Shown here in pieces: positions 12,752 through 25,641 of a stretch of 64,000 nucleotides of DNA (positions within the stretch are counted from its first letter, which is position 1; each line of letters opens with the position of its first letter). The translations under genes were made by a program, and so were the position numbers. Origin of the DNA: Luscinia megarhynchos (taxonomy: Eukaryota > Chordata > Aves > Passeriformes > Turdidae); contig CM067570.1 in assembly GCA_034336665.1 (NCBI GenBank), forward strand, positions 13,437,502 to 13,501,501, written 5' to 3'. The notes under the pieces were generated by a model. That model worked only from the letters and a program-made list of their open reading frames with translations, was not told where the DNA came from and did no database searches.

Positions 12752-14841
12752 ATGCTTATAACATATTTTCTGCTGTTTCGTTTCTGATGATAACAGTTCT
12801 TCATCTCTGAGTTGCAGGTGTACCATTGCAGGGAAATAGAATTAATGAATTCATTCACGTGGAAGTTCTTGTATTTACCTGATGAAAGAGGCAATAATCC
12901 ATGCTAGTAGATCAGTCTTCCTCTCTCAGTGAAATATTCTGTATCAGCTTAGCATATTTTTTACACAATTTGTACACAAGTCATATCCACACCAGGTTGG
13001 CAGATGCAAATTCCATCACATTTATTTCTCTTGGTACTGTGAGATGTCATATTCACTATAGAAGAGGACATGCTGCCACCCCATAATAGTAGCAAACCAA
13101 CTGTAAACCACCATTTCAAGGAGCATTGTACCCAGACCAGACTGAGAGACAATTCCTTCAGGAGGTACTTTGTCCCAGCACTACAAGAAAGAAAAGAAAA
13201 GGAAAGAAATATCCCTGGCAAAAGACAAGTCAGGAGCTGGCTGAGAGAGTGAATCCTCCCTCTCAGACTCACCCGTGAGAACTTGCACAGGCAGCACATA
13301 ACACACCCAAACAGCTCTGACTGAATGTCACTGCCTGTGAGGGGAAGTCATTGCTCAGAAGTGATGCCCCCAAAATGTCAGTTTGTCCCAGTGTCCTTGA
13401 AGGCCATGGCATGCAGCAGGCATGGCCATTGGGTACCTTTCCACTTCATGCTTCCCCTGAACAATCCAAATACAGGCGCCGGATGCCTGATTTCACCACC
13501 AGCAGTGGCTGAATAATTAACAGCCATCTCTGCTAGGCCAAGGTAGACATGAAGGATTGAAAGCAAAGGCACAGAGAGGTCCTTGACTCCATTTTTCTGT
13601 GCACCCACCCAATTTCCCCCAGCAGCTGAAATTCCTCCCTTCCAGAGTGTAGATTTCTATCTGTGTTCTTGCAAAAACAAGACCCTTCCCTTATGTAAGG
13701 AAATCCTTCCCTTCACTGAGATTTTCCTTTTGCTTTCTTATACTGGAGAATGTTTTTCTTGAAACTCAGAGCACTGCAGGAATATTCCTAAAGTCTAAAA
13801 ATATGCACATGTTGTGTCCCAAATCAGTGGGTATGCCATTCATGATTGTTGTTCATCCATGGTGCAGAGCAACTGCTTTGGAGAGGGGCACAAGCCAGGT
13901 TCTGAAGAATGATTTGTGTGAGTACTGAACATTTTTATTCAATTGTTCTGTGATCCTGAGAAGGGACAGAGAGATGACAGCACTGCCACCTCTTCTGACA
14001 CCCACTCTCCAGAAAGAAGGAAGAAACAGGAAATCTCCTCAGAGAGCATTGTAAAGGGGCAATGAGCTAGGTCAGTATCTGACACCCAGAAACTTCTCAC
14101 ATTTTGAGTGAATATTGACATTCTTCTCAAACCTTTCTAGGTCTGTGTGTCTGTGTTAGGATTTCTGTAGTGCATAGAGTAGGATCAGCATGGGTGAAAG
14201 GCAGCACTATAACAAAGAAAAACAGCCCTGCTCATTCAAACACCTGTGTGAACACCCTGATGTGTATTATATATGAGGTCACTTGAGAAGTACAGTGCAT
14301 TCTGGACTTAAAATCTTCAGAAGTTTGTGTTGGATGCTAATTCTTTCTGTACTTTGATCAGATGAAGTGCAGACAGATAATGCATTGCATCCCATGTACG
14401 GCTGTAGAGAAGAAAAAAAAAGAAAAATAAAAAGGCTCCGCCAATTATTCTAGTCACTAAGTTAATGCCAGCTGTGTCTTTAATGTGAAATTATTCTCAG
14501 TGTAGATGATCATTGTGTTCTGCAAGTGTGAGTCTGAGAAGCAGCCTTTTTGCTAGGAAGGAGACATTATATTGTCCCTCATCTTCATTTCAGCTTTGTC
14601 CAGAGCTTCTGATTATAATTTTTAATCTATTTTAATGTTTCTCTGCAACTTCAACAGTAGATTTTTTTAATTTGGTTCTCTTATCATTTCCATGTCACTC
14701 TGCTTTTTCTCTGCTGTTTCCCAGTTTAAAATCTCAACTAAAATGAATGTGTTTAATAACCTCACTGCAATCGAATAATCAATTGTAATAAATCCTCATC
14801 AGCTTTTTTTTTCAACATTTTTAAGACTCATCAAGAAATAA

Positions 14842-14856
14842 TACACACACACACAA
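14842..14856. repeat. Short (AC)n microsatellite
   Basis: About seven AC dinucleotides in an A-rich context. Likely too short to be highly polymorphic. Confidence 0.7.
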
Positions 14857-17733
14857 ATTAAACTAAAACCAAAGGAAATTAGAAAATCAAGATAATTTTT
14901 CTAGTTGCTATATTTTGGTTATTTGCTTTGGAACTGTGTTGGAGGGTTTTTTCCAGGTCTTTATCTTTGTTCTGTAGGCAATAGCTTTATGAAAATATCA
15001 GAAGTGGCCTTTTGACAGCTAAATGGGATAGAAGCAAAATTTCCATTTTATTGAAAAGTGCCTTCACAAACCATGCAATTTTCCTTATCCAGAGAGTTTA
15101 AATTCAAGGCTTCTCTAGCAATATCACACTCAGTCAAATCATGCAGGTTATTTCTATTAAAGTTTCAGGTTGAATGGAGACTAACTGGAATAGTGATAGT
15201 ATTGTTAATATTTCATTCCAGTGGTGGAATGCACTAATTTGGATGAACTTAAGATGATAAAATTGGTAGCATTTCTGGAATTGAAAAGGTGTTTATATAG
15301 TCAACTTCTTTAAAGAAATAAAATAATATTTCCCCTTACATACTTAAATTACTTTTTCTCTGCAATTGTTTTTAATTATTTTTACCACCATGATCTTAGT
15401 GATTGGGCACTTTTATAATTTGTTCTTTAAAACTTTTTGTTGAATCCTAATATCCTGAGTCACATTTTAAGTGATCAATGCTGTTAGTTTACCATTTCAT
15501 GTTACCTCACTGAGGGAAAATACACTTTACTGTTTAAGCTTATCAGGAAAATACCATGTATTTAACCTCTCCTTGGCACCAGTTGCATTTGCTTAACCTA
15601 ATATTGAGTAATCTCATTCACTATTTTTCTGCTTCTTTCCTTTTAACTGATATTCTCTGGCAAAATCAGTTTATTATTAGAGGAGGGATGAGAAAATGCC
15701 AATTATTATAGATCCTTTATATTGCTCTTCACCTATTAATCTGCATCAGAAGAACGATAATAACATGACTGATAACTGTTTTTTTGTGTGAATTAAAGGG
15801 ATATTTAAAAGGAAGAAGTGGACTTATCCTCTGACAGGGCATATATTTTCTGCAGTGAGTGTGTAACATTAAAATATCAAAAATTAACATTATAGAAAGA
15901 GATGACATCTCCAGGAAATTTTTATCCAAATACTATTAAAATTCTCATGTATTTTTAATGTTACCATCCTGGTGGTTAACTAATCAAACACGATTTGGTA
16001 TTTTTTATATTATATACAACATTTTTTGACAACTGGAATGAAGTTTTCAAGCATGGAGAAACAACTTAATGAGGCTGATGTTTCATGTGGGACTTTTCAA
16101 AGATCTTCTTGGGTGGGCAGACCTCATGCTTAAGATAAGCTTGAAGCTTGAAAACTTAAATCAGATTTCTTAACTGCTTCTGCATTGATCTCTGTCTATG
16201 GATCAATCATTTCCATCAATTTCTGCCCCATAAGATCCTTAATGAGGTACATTCATCCAGCACATGACGTGTTTTGTGATCAGTTATTTGCATGAGTCTT
16301 TTGTCTCAGGAAATCTAAAAACCACCTTTGCAATGCAGAACATGAAAGATGTATTTGCAAAAATAGGGTGAGGGTGTGTACACATGAATTGGGACAGCCA
16401 AAGCAGCATGTATAGGCTCACTGCTCTGCTGAGGATGCACCTGCTGGAATGGTGGGAGATAAATCCCTTTGGAAAGAATATGGAGTTTTGACACCACTCA
16501 GGGTGATTTTTGACAAACCAACACTTACAATTTAAGTATTACTAATATTTAATTTTGTCATCTTTCCACCAATGTGATAAAATGAATGCTAACATTTTGA
16601 TCACAGACAAATGATTATAAAAAAGTAAAAACAACTCTTTTTTTGGTTGTTGTTTATGGATCGTATTTGTAAATGAGTTTCTTCATTCCTGTATATTTTA
16701 AATCCAGACACTATTCTTGTATTTTTGTCATTTAGTGAATGATGTGCTGCAGTGTGAATTTTGGTGTAGGCCTATTTCAATTTTCTTACTGCTGACTCCT
16801 TTGATTTTGGCTGATTTATACTGTGTACAGCTAGAGAAGGAGCTGCAAATGACAAAATGGAATAGACAACCTGGAACCTGTCTTCAGGGAATATTCAAGC
16901 ATTCGAGCTTAATATTTGCTATTCATGAGCATTTTTCTCCAGCTACGCTTTGCTGCCCAAGTGTTTCCAGAAAGTAAATGTGGCACCGTTTTAACATGAA
17001 CATTAAAAATGGCATCATCAACTTCCCTTATCAGAAGACCCCATTGTATTAAAATTTCAAACATGTATTGGTGGATTTACTTTATCTTGTTATTTAGTAA
17101 TTGTTTTAAATAAGTTAGCAACAATTAGTAGCTATCAAACTTTAAATGTAGTAGTAATCCCAGAACTGTTCATCAGGAGATGGGGAGCAGGATAAAGCAC
17201 AGAGACTACATAACCAGGAAAGAATCCACACTGCCAGGCTTGTACTAGTTTTTCCTTAACCATCCAAAATTGACCCTTTTGGGGGCTCTATATCAGGCTA
17301 CCAGTACTCTTGGTCTGACAACAATTACTCCTCTCTTCTCGTTTTCTTACAGCTATTCAAGGAAGCTAATCAATATTGTTTCTGAAGGGGAACCACATAT
17401 ATGTCTTTTTCAAGGCAATATATGTTTCACAGTGGGGACTTGAGATTTATCACTCTGCTTCTAGTGGGGTTCTCCCAAAACTAATGTAATCTCATAGTAC
17501 AGCCATAAATGCCTTCAGACATCATGCCTGGCATCCATCTGCAAGTTCAGTAGGACAGACATCTTCATAGGCTTGTGGTTTAATGAAACTCTGAGTAACC
17601 ATATCAAGATAAACCCCAGGATTCAGGGAATAATACACAGTTAAGATTATTAATAAGCTTCAGCAGGCAGCTGCATTTTCATCCATTCACAGTGATCTAG
17701 GTGTGATGGATCCAAATATCACATCAGTCCTTA

Positions 17734-18030
17734 CAGACAAACTGCAGCAATGGCCAGTTTCAGGCAGGCAATCCCCTCAATTTCTCTTATTCTGGAATTT
17801 TCTAACCTAATTTCATAGCCCTGAAACACAGCAATCTGTCTAGGTGTATTGACTGGACTGAATTTACACAGGTCATTTGAAAGATAAAGGTCACATACAT
17901 ACCAGGCCTCTGGACCACATTTATTAACAGCATCCTGCTGACTTTCAACATCATTAGTGTCATCTGGACCAATGCTGGAGTAAATGAAATGTGACAGAAA
18001 AAAAGATTGTTGCCAAGAGTGTAGATGTAC
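17734..18030 (-). other. Unrecognised open stretch, 99 codons without ATG start
   Basis: Read on the minus strand, the frame is open from just after a stop at 18,033-18,031 to a stop at 17,733-17,731. The translation has mixed, protein-like composition (for example PDDTNDVESQQDAV and GPEAWYVCDLYL) rather than the Leu/Phe/Ser-rich look of chance frames here. Further downstream, in a shifted frame, a second open stretch of 45 codons (17,659-17,525) contains NPGVYLDMV and YEDVCPTELADGC. That would fit a frameshifted pseudogene fragment, an old element or chance. I do not recognise a family, and there is no start codon in frame, so no function is proposed. Confidence 0.15.
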
Positions 18031-20667
18031 CTAAATGATACACAGGGAGGTTCAGCCTTATTAGCCCCTGGAAAACCACACTGTTCACCAGTCAGTAGCC
18101 AGAATAGCCTTTGCAGGAGACACTGGTGATGTTACAGCACTTTTAATTTAAGAGACAATAAAAGAGTGAGTTGCTGACCTGAGGTTTATACAACAATATT
18201 TGTATAGAAGGCAGAAGTTCTAAACAGGGAAAGACATCTAATATTGACATTTTGAGAGCATGCAAAACCCAAAATGACAGAGAGTCTCAGGTGAGAGCTA
18301 CTTTACATGTATTTTAATTTTCTTATGTTTGGAAATAGTTTTGGGTAGCTACAGTTACCTGAAATCTGCGTGTCTGATTCAATTGTCAGAGACTGAGGAG
18401 CTGTCTGCAGGAAATACATGGCCAAGTGCAAGGTTTTTCATATTACAAAATTATTAAAGCATCTGTGAGACCTGTATAAAATAGCTCTGAGCACAGCCAA
18501 CGCTGGCATGAAATTATAGTAATGGTTTCTTTGTAGTTCTTGTCAGGATTTGATTACAGTCAATAAGTTTGGCAAAATTGTACCTCATGAGAAAACAATT
18601 TGGGAGTCATTTTTGTTAGCATTTCTATTAAACAAACCAAATACTTAGCTTCCATCATTTCACTCACAAAATGTTATTTCAAAACTTGAGGGGTTTTTTT
18701 ATATTTTATACCATGATGCTGAGGGCAACTCTGGAGGTTGGACAGCACCCCTAGGCAAACACCAACTCAATTTGCTGTTAAAACTGCACAGAAAAATTCC
18801 TTTCTAACTTTGTGCACCAATAAGAAGTATTAGCCAGTTCTTAAATTGTTCAGGAATGTTGCACTGATCTGGATCCAGCACTTCTGAATACACATGGACA
18901 TCTCCTTCTCCCCATGGCATCTTCTTCAGCCCAGAGCACACAGAGTGCAGCAACATCTCCTTGCTTTGATCTCTCATCCTCTCAGTCTTCCATGGGGGTT
19001 TATACTTCCCATGATTCGCCCTCAATGTCTCAGCTGCAAGTTTACCATGTGTGCTGTGGGAATCCTGGCAAAACAAGCAACACAGACAAAATGATCCAAG
19101 TGGGATGCCTTGGCAACAGCGATGAAAGGGAAATGCAGGATCCTCAAACTTCCACAAAGGACTGTCACTATTCTTTAAGATTTTCAAGAAAGCAGAGACT
19201 TCTAAGAAGAAGGAGGGAAAAAAAAAAACCCAAAAACTTTTAAGGACTTTAAAAGAATATTCCAGAGAAAACTTTCCAGGAAAACTTCCTTCCCTTTAGA
19301 AAATGAAATTCTTTCTCCTTTTGCATTCCAGATACAGAGTGCTAAAGAGAAGACCTCCCAGAGAGAATAAACACATGCCAGTGCAGAAAACTATGCCAGA
19401 AAGGATTTGATTTTTTTATTGAGGCTTCTTCAGATTGCAGGTTTCCCTGTGCCCATTCAGACACACATTCTTGCTGAGAGCTTTGTTTAATGCATGCTTC
19501 AAAAAGGAGCTTTTAGTGCACTTGTTAAAAGCAAGATCCTTTTAGAACTTTGGGAGCCTTATCATTTGAGCAACATGCCACTGAGATGTACGTGGAAGTT
19601 TTAGTTCTCTTGGGCAGCTGGGACTGGAAGACTCCTTCACTCCACCACAGCCCCCATGTGTTTGCTGTTAGTGCAAGTCACACATGGGAACTGAGGCTCA
19701 CCTCAAATTCATACATGCAATTCTAGAAAATGTTATTCACCCAGAGGTGAGCTGAGGGAAGAATGCACATTCTGCTTTCATTGCAAATTTTCTCTAATTT
19801 CAGCAGTATTTTGCTGTAATGTGGAGATGGAGACTGAAAGGGTAGTGTAATACGCTGCACCAGAGAAAATTTAGAAAAAATTACGTTGGCAAAGTCCTTC
19901 AGGAGTTGTGTAGTCCTTCATCTTGTCCCATGGCAGGATGGGCTACTCTTGAGCCATTTCTGACAAGGACTGGTTATACAGATGAAGACTCCAGAGTTGC
20001 ATGGACTCAACAAGACCCTTAAGCCATTCTCCTTTCTCTGACAAAGTTGTTTGCCAGGTATATAAAGCAAAACTCTCTCACTGAAATTTAATCTCAGTAT
20101 GTCTTTTTCTAAGAGAGAACTGAAGGGAACAAATTATTCCTTCCTTTCTGGCAGCTCTTTTTTGCATATTTTAAGATTTCTCCCATGTCTTCACCCTTCT
20201 TCTCCTGTCCTAGATTAGATAACCCATAAATACATTTGCCCTTTCACAGCATATTGTGTTGGCTAATGAAATCCAGGAATCAATTACATAGATTACAAGG
20301 GTCTTGAATGACAGCATAGCAAAATACAATACCCAGCTCTGTGTCTGAATGAACAGCATGTGAATACTTATTCAACACCAGCATTCGCCTATGGTGCATT
20401 ATGGCTTTATGTGATTAATTAGTTATGAAGTGCTTGATTATGATAGCAGTGAATGTCTTTCCTGCTCACTCTTATCACTTGCTTAAAACTATTCTGTTCA
20501 GCTGAGATATCCATGCATCTGAGAACTCATTTAGATATTAGGTACCAAACACTGGATTCTCATTCCTGAGCAGAGTTTTTACATTCATAACCTGTTATCT
20601 GATGGTCATAGTTACTAAATAAATCCTCCTAATATCTTCAGCAGATCAGATTGTTCATGAATTAAAT

Positions 20668-20699
20668 GGGGGGAGGGATGCAGGGAAGGCAGAGGGGGG
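20668..20699 (+). other. Possible G-quadruplex-forming G-run cluster
   Basis: Four runs of three or more G lie within 32 nt (six, three, three and six G), separated by gaps of 1, 5 and 8 nt. One gap slightly exceeds the common 7-nt limit. This is directly visible, but whether a quadruplex forms is inference. No promoter or gene start is seen next to it. Confidence 0.4.
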
Positions 20700-21571
20700 C
20701 AAGGAGCAAGAGCAGCCTGAATTATTTATTCATTTCCCCATTTTCAAGACCTTTCTCATCCCTCTTTGTGTCAAGCTTTCAAGATGTAATTGGAAATGTT
20801 AGATACACCCCTTAAAAATGTTCTCTGAACAAATTACCAAGTACCATTCTGTGAAATGAATGGATCACAAAGAGCAGCACTACTTCAAAGGAAAGTAGGC
20901 AAGCTGATATTCAAATATTTGGTCTTTTATTGGTTGTCATTCACTTCCTCAGAACATTCTTGGAAAATGAGCTATTTTATTTCTTGATTGTTTCCAAAGC
21001 AAGACTCTTTATGCAGTTCTCATAATAACAATTTTAATTGAATGTTTTCATTCCTGTGTAAAGTTTCGTTTTAAAGACCTTCACATCTAGGAGATGCCTT
21101 GGTCTTTGCCAAATGCAGTCCCATTTTTCTGTTTTGTGAATGGTCATTGCATTGCAATTCTTATTCCTCAATCATGCACGTATACCAGCCTAATTTCTAA
21201 CACGTAAAGGCCAAAATGATAACAAAGAAATAAAGTTTTAAACTCCCACCAGATCTAAAAGAGAAATAATTTGATCGTCCAAAGTGAGTAAGTACATTAT
21301 TCACATGTTATTTCCCAGTAACCTTTGTCATGTAGCAACAACTTGCTTGTGTGTGAGCTGAGTTACAAAGTATTTATCCATAAACACAGACGTTGCATTC
21401 AGCAGAGGTCTGAGAAAAATGTTTCATCCTTTAGTAATGAGCCCCTGAGCCCTTATCTTGTGGTGTTTTAGTGTGGTCAGAACTGCTGGGATCAACACAG
21501 ATACAAATAAGCTCAGTGGCGAGTTGGAATCACTGTCCTGACAGAGAAGTGAAATGCACCTTATGGAGCAT

Positions 21572-21650
21572 CTTTATATCAATGATGAGATTTATATTTA
21601 TGTAATTAATATTTTTATAATAATAATATGTAATATTTTTATATCAGTAC
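21572..21650. repeat. AT-rich low-complexity patch
   Basis: The patch is composed almost entirely of A and T, with the string atatttttata occurring twice and TAATAA units between. It is simple low-complexity DNA. Confidence 0.6.
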
Positions 21651-23123
21651 TGAGCCAGAATCAAAGGAAGGAAGCCTGCAATCCACATGCATCAGAAAAT
21701 TTGGGTGTCTCATAGCAGGGGATAATGGTGCATCCACTTACACACGGAATAACGACTGGAAACTCCTGAAAGCATTTTGGTTGCTGGATATGAATGAAAC
21801 AGAGGGATTTCAGGGGAATGATGATTGTGTGTAAAAGGTCTGTTACAGGGCTAAGGTGCAATTGGACTGTATAATGCTTTCACTTGAAAACAGTTTAGCA
21901 TTGCTGTCATTTCCCATCTGTACGGAGCACTGAGGGGAGATGAGATTCATCCTCTCGTGCCAGATGTCACTAAAACAGAAACAATGAGATAGATCCTAAG
22001 AGAGCTGAAGGTAGCTCCTGAAGGATCCAGCTGTGGAGAGTCTGGACAGCATTATCTTTTGCAGACTGTGAATCACTCACAGAGGCACCAGTTCATAACC
22101 TGGAGGTCACACTGATGTTTGCTCCTGAAGGCAGCACTCCCTGAGCTGTAAATGAATAGGATTGCTCCAAATGTCTCTGTCTACCTCAAATGCCAGAATA
22201 TTGACTGGCTGATTTAAGCTGAATAAACAGTAGTATATGAACCCGAAATAATCTGTGCAAGGGTCATCTTCCTTCTATTGCTGGAAATAAAGCTCAAAAA
22301 TTGCAGGGGAAAGACTCTTAGACCTCTTATATAATCCAGGTACTATGATGGGATTTCTCCAGAAAGGTTATCCTCACTTAGCAGGAAAAAAAAAGAAAGA
22401 ATGGAAAAAAATTGCCACATATTAAATGCCATCTATTATTTTCTAGTTTGAAAAGAATGGCGAGGCTGAGTATGGAAGAATAATTAAACATTGCAGTAAT
22501 TATATTGATTAATACTGGGATTACATCTGACATTTGTAATACAAATTGAAGGACAGCCTACAACATGGATATGTGTGGTTATGACATTTCTTAAAGTGCC
22601 TTGAGAGATTAAAAATCACTAAATGAATGTGAGTCATCGCACGGTTATCTTTGTGTTTTCCCCTTTTAATTTTTTTTCAGTGATTTGAGAAATAAGAGAT
22701 GGTGTTTGGAAGCTTTTATGAAAAGTCCTTGTTTTTTTCCTGGCGCTTCAACTTCAAAGCAAAGAGGATCTGAAGAGACAAACAAAAACATTCTTGTCTT
22801 CTGGGTTCAGAGCAATGCACACAGCCGTGGAACATATTCCTTTGCTCTTGTGCAAATGTGGATGTGCTGTCACCTTGAAATGCTCAGCCCTGGGGACCAG
22901 CTGTCTGTAACCCAAAGCCTAGTTTGATTCAGCACAGCTCTGTGACTTTGCCTAAGTTTCCTAAGAAAATTGTTGCTGAGGTGTAAGGGAGTCCATGATG
23001 TGCAATCATGCAAGATAAAGAAAGCAAATATAGATAATGTTGTAAATGTTGAGACAATTGTGATAATCAAGAGCTCAAGGGTTAAAGAGGAAAAATCCTA
23101 GGTGGAAAACCTGAAATTCCTAA

Positions 23124-23162
23124 AGGAAAGAAAAAAAAAAAAAAGAGAAAGAGAGAGAAAAG
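23124..23162. repeat. Polypurine (A/GA-rich) tract
   Basis: A run of about fourteen A is followed by GAGAAAGAGAGAG-type purines with no pyrimidine across the core. It may be the relic of a retroposon tail, but no element body was identified immediately upstream. Confidence 0.75.
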
Positions 23163-25619
23163 TAAGAATCAGAAAATGACAAAATGCCACTCCTGGGAGT
23201 GATGTCTGTCTGCCTTTCCTCAACATTGTCATGGGTGCCTGCCCAGAAAAGACAGCCCAGGTGACTCAACTGGTGGAGCTGGTTAATTCTGACACTCATA
23301 GCCCATAAATCTCACCCACCTCCTGGCCACTAACAAATAACTCTCAACTGAAAATATTATGTGTATACAGTGTTTCACACTGTAGTTGTGAAAATCCAAG
23401 GATACAAGCAAGAAAAATTTTGAAGGAAGACGAATATATATTACTGGAACATAAAAATCTCAGTAATAATACTTTATTTTCCATTGACCAATTCTACTTC
23501 AGATCTGAAGAAGCACTTGTGTGCTTGAAATCTTGTCTGTTTTGGTTTTTCCCTCTGTTACAGCAACTGATCTAATAACATATATTACTTTTGTCAACAA
23601 GTCTTCTTGTAATAATATAAATGCCTCTATCTATTTCCTTTCTGTTTGTATTCTATACTCAGGAGTGAATGAAGAGACCATAAAGATGAGGTAGCTGAAA
23701 AACTGGTGATGCCAATATTTCTTGTTAATTTGTTCTCATTTTTCAAGGTAAAAACAAAAGCAGGGGAAGTTCTGAAATGTTAAAAAAATTCTGGACTAAA
23801 TTATTCTAGGAATCAAACTTGGAGATTTTTCAGTATTTGAGCTTCATATTGTTCACAGTGGTTCTATTTTACAAAACCAAGTGTCTAAAAGTATGGTTTA
23901 TTATTCTGGGGTTTTTTTCAACTTTTCTATTCATCTAAGATTTTCCTACAGACAAAAAAAAACAACTTTTGATCCACCCAAATGCAGTGAATTTCTGCAT
24001 TTATTTATCAGAACTGCAGAAAAAATAAATTATTGATTATTTGACAGCTCAAAATCTCTTCCATATGGGCAGGATAATATTCATGTCTGAAACATTTCTC
24101 CTCTGTACAGGCCAGATCAGATGATCCCCTCCTGAGAACACATCACGAGACATGCAGCATTTACTTATGAAAGCCCTTCATTGTTCTCAAGCTGTCAGAC
24201 AGCAGTTTTGTTACACCATACTTTTTCTCCATGCAATTTATTTCCTTCTGGATTGATGTGCAAATTCTCTTACTGAGGCTGAAAAATGCTGGACTCTTGT
24301 CAAAATGTGCAGCATGCTGGTATAATGGTCTGCAGGATAAGGGGATAAATCTATGCATGTTTGGCTTTGTGTGTATGTGTTAAAGTTTGTGGAAACACTG
24401 GACAGAAGCATCTGTTAAATAATCATCTCCTTCAGAAAGAATATTTCATCATTTTCTTGGTAAGATAAGGAGGAGAGCTAGAGCCCCTCTTGATAAATAT
24501 TATACTTAGTAATTAAATTTTCATATTTACAAGGTCTACGTAGTAAAACTTCTAAACTAAATAGTCTTCATTTGCATACATTTCAATCTAAAGGGCATTG
24601 CTAGAGGACAGTATCTCCAAGACAATAATGAGCTGTTTTCATTAACCATGCCCTAATGATTACAGCAGCCTTGTACTTCAAGACTTGTGAGACAGTTACT
24701 CTAGTGTGACCAAAGAAATAATTGTATTTCTTTAGTTATCTCCCCTTCCATGTTAGCCTCTAAGTTAGAAGACTATTTCCTGCTCCTGGGTTGATGTACT
24801 CATGAACCTCTTGAAAAAGATTTAACTGAACTTGGATATGATGTGGGTAAAGGACCAGGAAATGAAGTCTGATCTCAGTCATAGCTCTGGAAATCTGGAA
24901 TAATGCAAATGAAATATTGTAGGCAGAAACAAACTTTAATATTTTCCTTCTGCAATCCTCAACATAAAGAGATCTCTAATCTGCTTAATTCTTCTTACTG
25001 TTGCCAATATGGTTAAAATTACATTTAAAAGTACCACAGGAATTGACGTGCTATTTTCTAATCTTGCAGTTGTCCAGTTATTTTTTTATATAATCTTCCA
25101 ATATATCTGTCATCACAGTATAAGAACTTTGAAAATTACATTGGGCAAATTTGTTATTCAAATGTGACAGATCTTCCATACCATGTGATTTATTTTCATA
25201 GTTTTCTAGCAAAAAACAATATGTGATACTTTTTGCTTCTGACAAGTCTATCTGATTTGAATTTAACTAGTACATATTATCCTCCATACTGCCTTGCAAT
25301 TATCACCAAATAGTAGAAAATAGATCTGCAAAAGCTTCAGCCTTCAGATGTTGTTCATCTTTTGCCCTCCATAGATCAACTAGATTTTTGTTATTCCAAA
25401 TGACCATTTGTCCAGCTTGCTCTTTAAAGGCTTTAATGATGATGGAGTTTCCATGCCTCCCCAAGCAGTCTCTTCCAGTATCTAAGTGTCCTTACAGTTA
25501 CAAAGTTGTTTTTTTAAATGTCTAAGTTAAATTTTCCTTGCCATCATGCCTGTACTATCTACGGTGGAAGTGAAGGAAAGATTATGCACTTGTCTTTTGC
25601 AACAACATTTTATATATTT

Positions 25620-25641
25620 TAAGATCACTATCGTGATCTTA
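25620..25641. repeat. Short perfect inverted repeat
   Basis: The arms taagatcac and gtgatctta are exact reverse complements separated by 4 nt (tatc), giving a 9-bp stem. It sits in AT-rich noncoding DNA. At this length it may be chance or a dimeric factor site. Confidence 0.6.

Larger units (their letters stand above)
8182..17500. other. Noncoding sequence with one GC-rich patch
   Basis: No gene is supported. Around 8,505-8,600 the sequence is clearly GC-richer and rich in CAGC/GCAG. There, open frames overlap in three phases, which is expected when GC-rich sequence depletes stop codons. Elsewhere the DNA is AT-rich, with short simple repeats at 12.06, 12.72 and 14.84 kb and a short palindrome at 15,214-15,231. 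Nothing else was recognised. Confidence 0.6.

Noticed and set aside
15214..15231. Short palindrome cattcca-gtgg-tggaatg
   Set aside because: A 7-bp stem is common by chance in 64 kb.
22575..22635. Possible MIR/L2 tail ('aaagtgccttgagagatt')
   Set aside because: The short string resembles the 3' part of MIR-type elements, but nothing upstream supports an element body.
24840..24960. Possible second MIR-like SINE
   Set aside because: Only a short, loose resemblance ('ctcagtcatagctctgg'); the later MIR landmarks are absent.
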